Positions 60,423-64,000 of a stretch of 64,000 nt of DNA are shown here, one piece after another; the stretch's first letter is position 1; each line of letters begins with the position of its first letter. The position numbers were made by a program, and so were the translations under genes. This DNA comes from Liquidambar formosana (Eukaryota > Streptophyta > Magnoliopsida > Saxifragales > Altingiaceae), in contig CM077833.1 in assembly GCA_039720395.1 (NCBI GenBank), positions 968,501 through 1,032,500 of the forward strand. The letters run 5' to 3'. The notes beneath the pieces are model-generated. The model saw nothing but the letters and a program-made list of their open reading frames with translations, did not search any database and was not told the DNA's origin.

Positions 60423-61275
60423 TATGGCAGAATGCAATTTTTTTTTTAAAAAAATGCATCAAATGGCGCATGTGCCCCTGGTTCTTTATAAAACCCACCA
60501 AGCATGATTTTTACACCTTCATTGCTGCATTTTGAAGACCAAGAGAGAGAGAGAGAAGGAGAAAGAGAGATAGGAGAGAGAAAAGGTGTGTTTGGAGAGA
60601 GAAAATCACATTTTTCTCTTGCATGCATGGGTTTTTCACTCTCTCACCTCACTTCGATACTTTGGGAAGCTTCCTAAGGGCTGGATTCATCTTCTACCAC
60701 ATGTGGGTTGTAGATCAAGCTTGATTTGTGGTGTTTGGAGCTTGTTCTTACATTCTAGGCTCGGATCCAACCCTCTCAACGCATTTTCTCTACGTTTGGT
60801 GGAACGTATTTGAGGTAGGTGTAATTTTCATGGGTTTTAACCATAGGAATGATAATGGGTTAGGATATAAGCCCAAATATGTTGAAAAAAAAATGTATAT
60901 TTATGTTACTCATGAGATTACATGATTTTTGGGTGTATTATCATGTATATTTTGTAATGTATGTACTGAGGGGTCTAGCTTACATAAAGCTATATTTAGG
61001 AATATTACTTTTGGGAGTATAGGGGTTAATATACTTGTTATATTTTTGTATATTTTGGATGTACATGCTATGTAAATTCCTGTTGGTCTATATTTTACAT
61101 GCTTTACATAGCCCAACATGTTATGTAATTATGAAATAATTATATATATGGTTGATATCGGGATTTATTGATATGCAAATGAATTTATGTGCTATTTCAT
61201 GACATTCATGGGCATAAAACGCATGAAATGGAACTATTAAATACTTAGTAAAAGTATAAAAGGGTTCTTGGAGTT

Positions 61276-61430
61276 GGACTACTGCGGTCATGGGACGTCT
61301 TGCTGTGTTTTTCGCTCCATTAATCCTGAGGTACTGCGGTCCTAGTTAAGGACGTCGTGCTGTGTTCCCGAATAGAGGCTACTGCGATCCTAGGTAGGGA
61401 TGACGTGCTGTATTGTCCTCTTGGAGGTTG
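61276..61430 (+). repeat. Hairpin-bearing minisatellite in the chromovirus 3' LTR
   Basis: ACTGCG recurs at 61281, 61333 and 61381. Units two and three form GTCCT/AGGAC and ATCCT/AGGGAT hairpins. Homologous to 27541-27690. Confidence 0.82.
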
Positions 61431-62088
61431 GGTTTAAATCCTCCATTTCCGCGTGAAGACTCTTGTGGGAGTGATTGATTGGTAATTATGGGAATAATTA
61501 AATGGATATGAGTCGCATATCATTCATGGAATTTTATTATGTTAAAGGATGATTTATTTTGGATATATTATCATGATTTGGTTAATTTTATATGAAAATT
61601 ATATCTACTGAGTTTTATACTCACTCCTATATTTTATAAACTCTTTTCAGATGAGTTCTTAGTAGGGGAAACCTCACCGTAAGGAGTTACGAAATCTTGG
61701 GACTTAGGCTATTGTCAGATCATTACGAACCCTATCATGATCTTGAAAAATTTTATAATTATGGTTATGTATTAATTAACACTTTGTATTCGGCCAATGG
61801 GCACTGAACATGTAATAACCTATGGATTGTAAAATTTTAATTTTGTAGATCTCTTTATATGGATTATTTAGCATGTGATGATACCAATGATGGATAACAG
61901 GGAATTTTATGATCATTTCTATACAGGTTTTATTATGGTATGTTCCATTTACGAATGGGTCATACCGAAATTTTATTTGAAACTACAAGTTTTCTAGCAC
62001 GTGCCATCCACGTGCTTCTTAAATAATTTTCTTAATTAAACTAGTTTTATTAATATTGATCATGGCTTAATTAATTTGGGTTGTGATA

Positions 62089-62394
62089 GATACCACTTTA
62101 AGGAATTGAACTAGAAGGAAATAGAATGCGGAATAACTTGAATAACAAAAATTTCCTATCAATTCCATGCAGCCCATGAATTTAATTGTGTTTCAATACA
62201 AAACTATAAACCCTAACTAGAAGAGGGGTTTTAATTACTTACAGTTGATTTAGTCTTCTTCTTCTTCCTTCAAGCTTTGATTCTGGACAGCAATGAATTA
62301 AGCAGCCCAAGTGTTCTGCCTCCAATGGTATCCACACCCAGCAAAGGCCTTTAAGTTTCCCAAATTATTTCCTTATTGATGTTAGAAGAGGAGA

Positions 62395-62425
<31 letters not shown>

Positions 62426-63772
62426 CACTCTAGGTTCGGTTAGGCTAGAGAGAATGAAGTGTGTAGTGTCTTGCCACATGCTAGTGTGGCTTATATAGCC
62501 ACTAATGAAGGCCGGCCCTAGAAGAAGACTCTTTCTAGGATTCTAACTTGCAATTTTCCCAAAATTGCAATTTAGCCCCTCCTACTTATATCCAATATAA
62601 GTATGGCCCTCAAGAACTTTTCTTATTCAGTCTTGCCCTTTCTCTCAAAGCTTTAAAGTCTTTCTTTGCATAATCAGTGTATGACCCATTGGGTTTACAT
62701 CATCAAGTAGTAGGAATAGCATAAAGTGTGCACAATGGAACTCTTTCCATTAAGGGTCTAATTGGAACTCCTTCAAATTCCCTAATTGATTATAACTCAC
62801 TTATATCAATTAGGGTTTCTACTAACCATGAGTAACATCTAGCAATAGCTCATGGTGTAGTCCTAATGAGGTGAATAGGTATCTTACATAGAATCCTTCT
62901 GTTATAATCTATAGGTTACAATTACATCCTTCCATCTACACAATGTCTCCAATTAAACCAATAGGACATGGAAGTTTGTCAAGTCCCTAGTTTAATTACT
63001 TTATACTCAATCATGAATATCAACTCAATAATGAACTTATGGAAACTCCTTTCTATATTCATCCTACCATGGCCATGGACTTAATGAGTTATATTAATGA
63101 ATGCTATATGAGATATTCTCTCTCTTTTTCCTGAGAGTGATGGATTCCATGTTGATCACTCACATGCCTTTATGCACCTAGCAATAAGGCTAATGAACAC
63201 CCTTGCAAACCCCTATAAGGATCTACACTTAGTGTTATTAAACTTCTAAGGTTATATGCATAAGACAACTATGGTGTCTCAGGTCTAGAGATTACTTGTA
63301 CCACTATAACAATGAGAAACTGATTGATAGGCAGGTTAAAACCCCACTCAGTTGATCTCATATCTTTGGTCACATTTAGTGTACCTATTCTTGTAATAGG
63401 TACCCACATGTTGGTTGTAGTGTCTCCACATAAATAGCTTGAGACTAGCTATCCTCCTAAAGAGTTAACCTAATAAGTGCTAGTCCTATGGGTCATTACT
63501 GTCCATTATAGTGAACCTTCAACTAGGAATATTTTAGGAGTCAAGTACAGAGATATATTTACAGTCTCAAAATTATAACTCTTTGTAATTCCATATTGTC
63601 AACTCTAACTCCATAGAAATATCATGTAAATATAAAGAATGAAATAAACATAATAGAATAAGCCCTTTTATTAAATAAAAATAGATGTGATTAACAATAA
63701 ATGAAATACTATGATTATTCTTTATCCCTAAAGCATCATCTCTATGATTGGCTGTAGGGCATACAACTAACA
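62089..63772 (-). mobile_element. Truncated copia-B element: 5' LTR plus a primer-binding-site stub
   Basis: The LTR is 62097-63772, in sense beginning TGTTAGTTGTATGCCC. Next to it GATACCA (62089-62095) is the first seven bases of an initiator tRNA-Met primer-binding site (sense TGGTATC). The internal region is then cut by the end of the chromovirus LTR. It contains hairpin TTGCAATTTT/AAAATTGCAA (62548-62570), TATA in a GGCT/AGCC inverted repeat (62482-62504) and a GA microsatellite (62401-62425). Confidence 0.88.
62401..62425. repeat. (GA)n microsatellite
   Basis: An uninterrupted GA run downstream of the copia-B TATA box. CT/GA tracts occur at the equivalent place in all copia LTRs here. 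Confidence 0.92.
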
Positions 63773-64000
63773 CACCTATCCAATGCTGCTCATCTGGGAT
63801 TGGTACAATAATGGGATCATAAGACCTCAAATAGGTCTCTAAATGGAAATAAGGGCCCACATAGTCCTTTGGTTGTGAAACATCAACATAAATAGTAGTA
63901 ATGGCATGACAACATGGCACACCAATGAGGTCCGACTGTCTACATATGCAAACCCTCCTCTCTAGGTCAACAACTAAGGTTTGTGACTTATATGTCACCT
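63773..64000 (-). pseudogene. MuDR-type (MULE) transposase C-terminal fragment, SWIM zinc finger
   Basis: It enters from the right edge and runs leftward until the copia-B LTR interrupts it at 63772. The protein contains LVVDLERRVCICRQ and GVPCCHAI, giving a C-x-C-x9-C-x-H SWIM zinc finger, followed by HLETYLRSYDPII and PIPDEQHWI, typical of the end of MuDR-family transposases. The catalytic DDE domain would lie beyond the window. A domesticated FAR1/MUSTANG-like gene is possible, but the LTR insertion would disrupt it. Confidence 0.87.

Larger units (their letters stand above)
47599..62088 (+). mobile_element. Chromovirus 3' LTR, split by copia element 3
   Basis: It begins TGTAACACCCTCGTC and ends about TTAATTTGGGTTGTGATA at 62088. 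Net length is about 2.0 kb without the 12.5-kb copia. The second part (60149-62088) carries four GATCGATC palindromes (60314-60422), TATAAAA (60487-60493), a stem-bearing minisatellite (61276-61430) and hairpin TGAGT/ACTCA (61609-61623). Solo LTR G is a second family member. No coding. Confidence 0.9.

Overview
This window is plant (angiosperm) nuclear DNA made almost entirely of transposable elements nested inside one another. The evidence is Ty1/copia retrotransposons primed by initiator tRNA-Met, a chromodomain-bearing Ty3/gypsy (chromovirus, Tekay/Del-like) fragment, a MuDR-type transposase fragment and plant-type CCCTAAA tracts. I see no intact host gene, rRNA, tRNA or CRISPR array. The species cannot be named from the sequence alone.

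Layout. Positions 1-2001 are unclassified repeat-like DNA. Copia element 1 (2002-12013, minus, target duplication GTGAC) is young, with a gag-pol frame broken only by three in-frame TAG codons. Only 33 bp away, head to head, lies copia element 2 (12047-25909, plus, duplication CTTCC). It carries a solo copia LTR (16042-20338, TATTG), which in turn carries a solo LTR of a large-LTR family here called family L (16734-19368, CATTA). From 25915 to 38823 there is an older retroelement background. It is split by a solo chromovirus LTR (26845-29541, CTACC) and by family-L LTR A (30777-37235), with LTR B nested inside A (31877-35309, AGAAC), and it ends in minisatellites. Family-L LTR C (38824-44760, with D nested at 40765-43763) abuts a chromovirus integrase/chromodomain remnant (44761-47585) that is split by a copia-B solo LTR (45319-47028). 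The chromovirus 3' LTR (47599-62088) contains copia element 3 (47649-60148, minus, GTAAT), which contains family-L solo LTR E (50052-52960, AGCAT). The chromovirus lies inside the primer-binding site of a second copia-B copy (LTR 62097-63772). That copy interrupts a MuDR-type transposase running off the right edge.

How they relate. Elements 2 and 3 share the same internal deletions in protease, integrase, reverse transcriptase and RNase H, so they look like copies of a defective non-autonomous lineage that would need proteins from relatives such as element 1.

The most striking signal is structural. Upstream of gag, all three copia elements carry three consecutive stem-loops with different stems but the same 17-nt loop. 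The loop has changed in concert between element 1 and elements 2/3. The stems use G-U wobbles that pair only in the sense RNA, which suggests a packaging, Gag-binding or translation signal. A second signal is a hairpin cassette about 200 bp upstream of the TATA box in five of six family-L LTRs. It has a fixed outer stem (CTCGGGT/ACCCGAG) around one to four fast-changing hairpin modules. Copia and chromovirus LTRs also keep inverted repeats at fixed places while the arm sequences change together.
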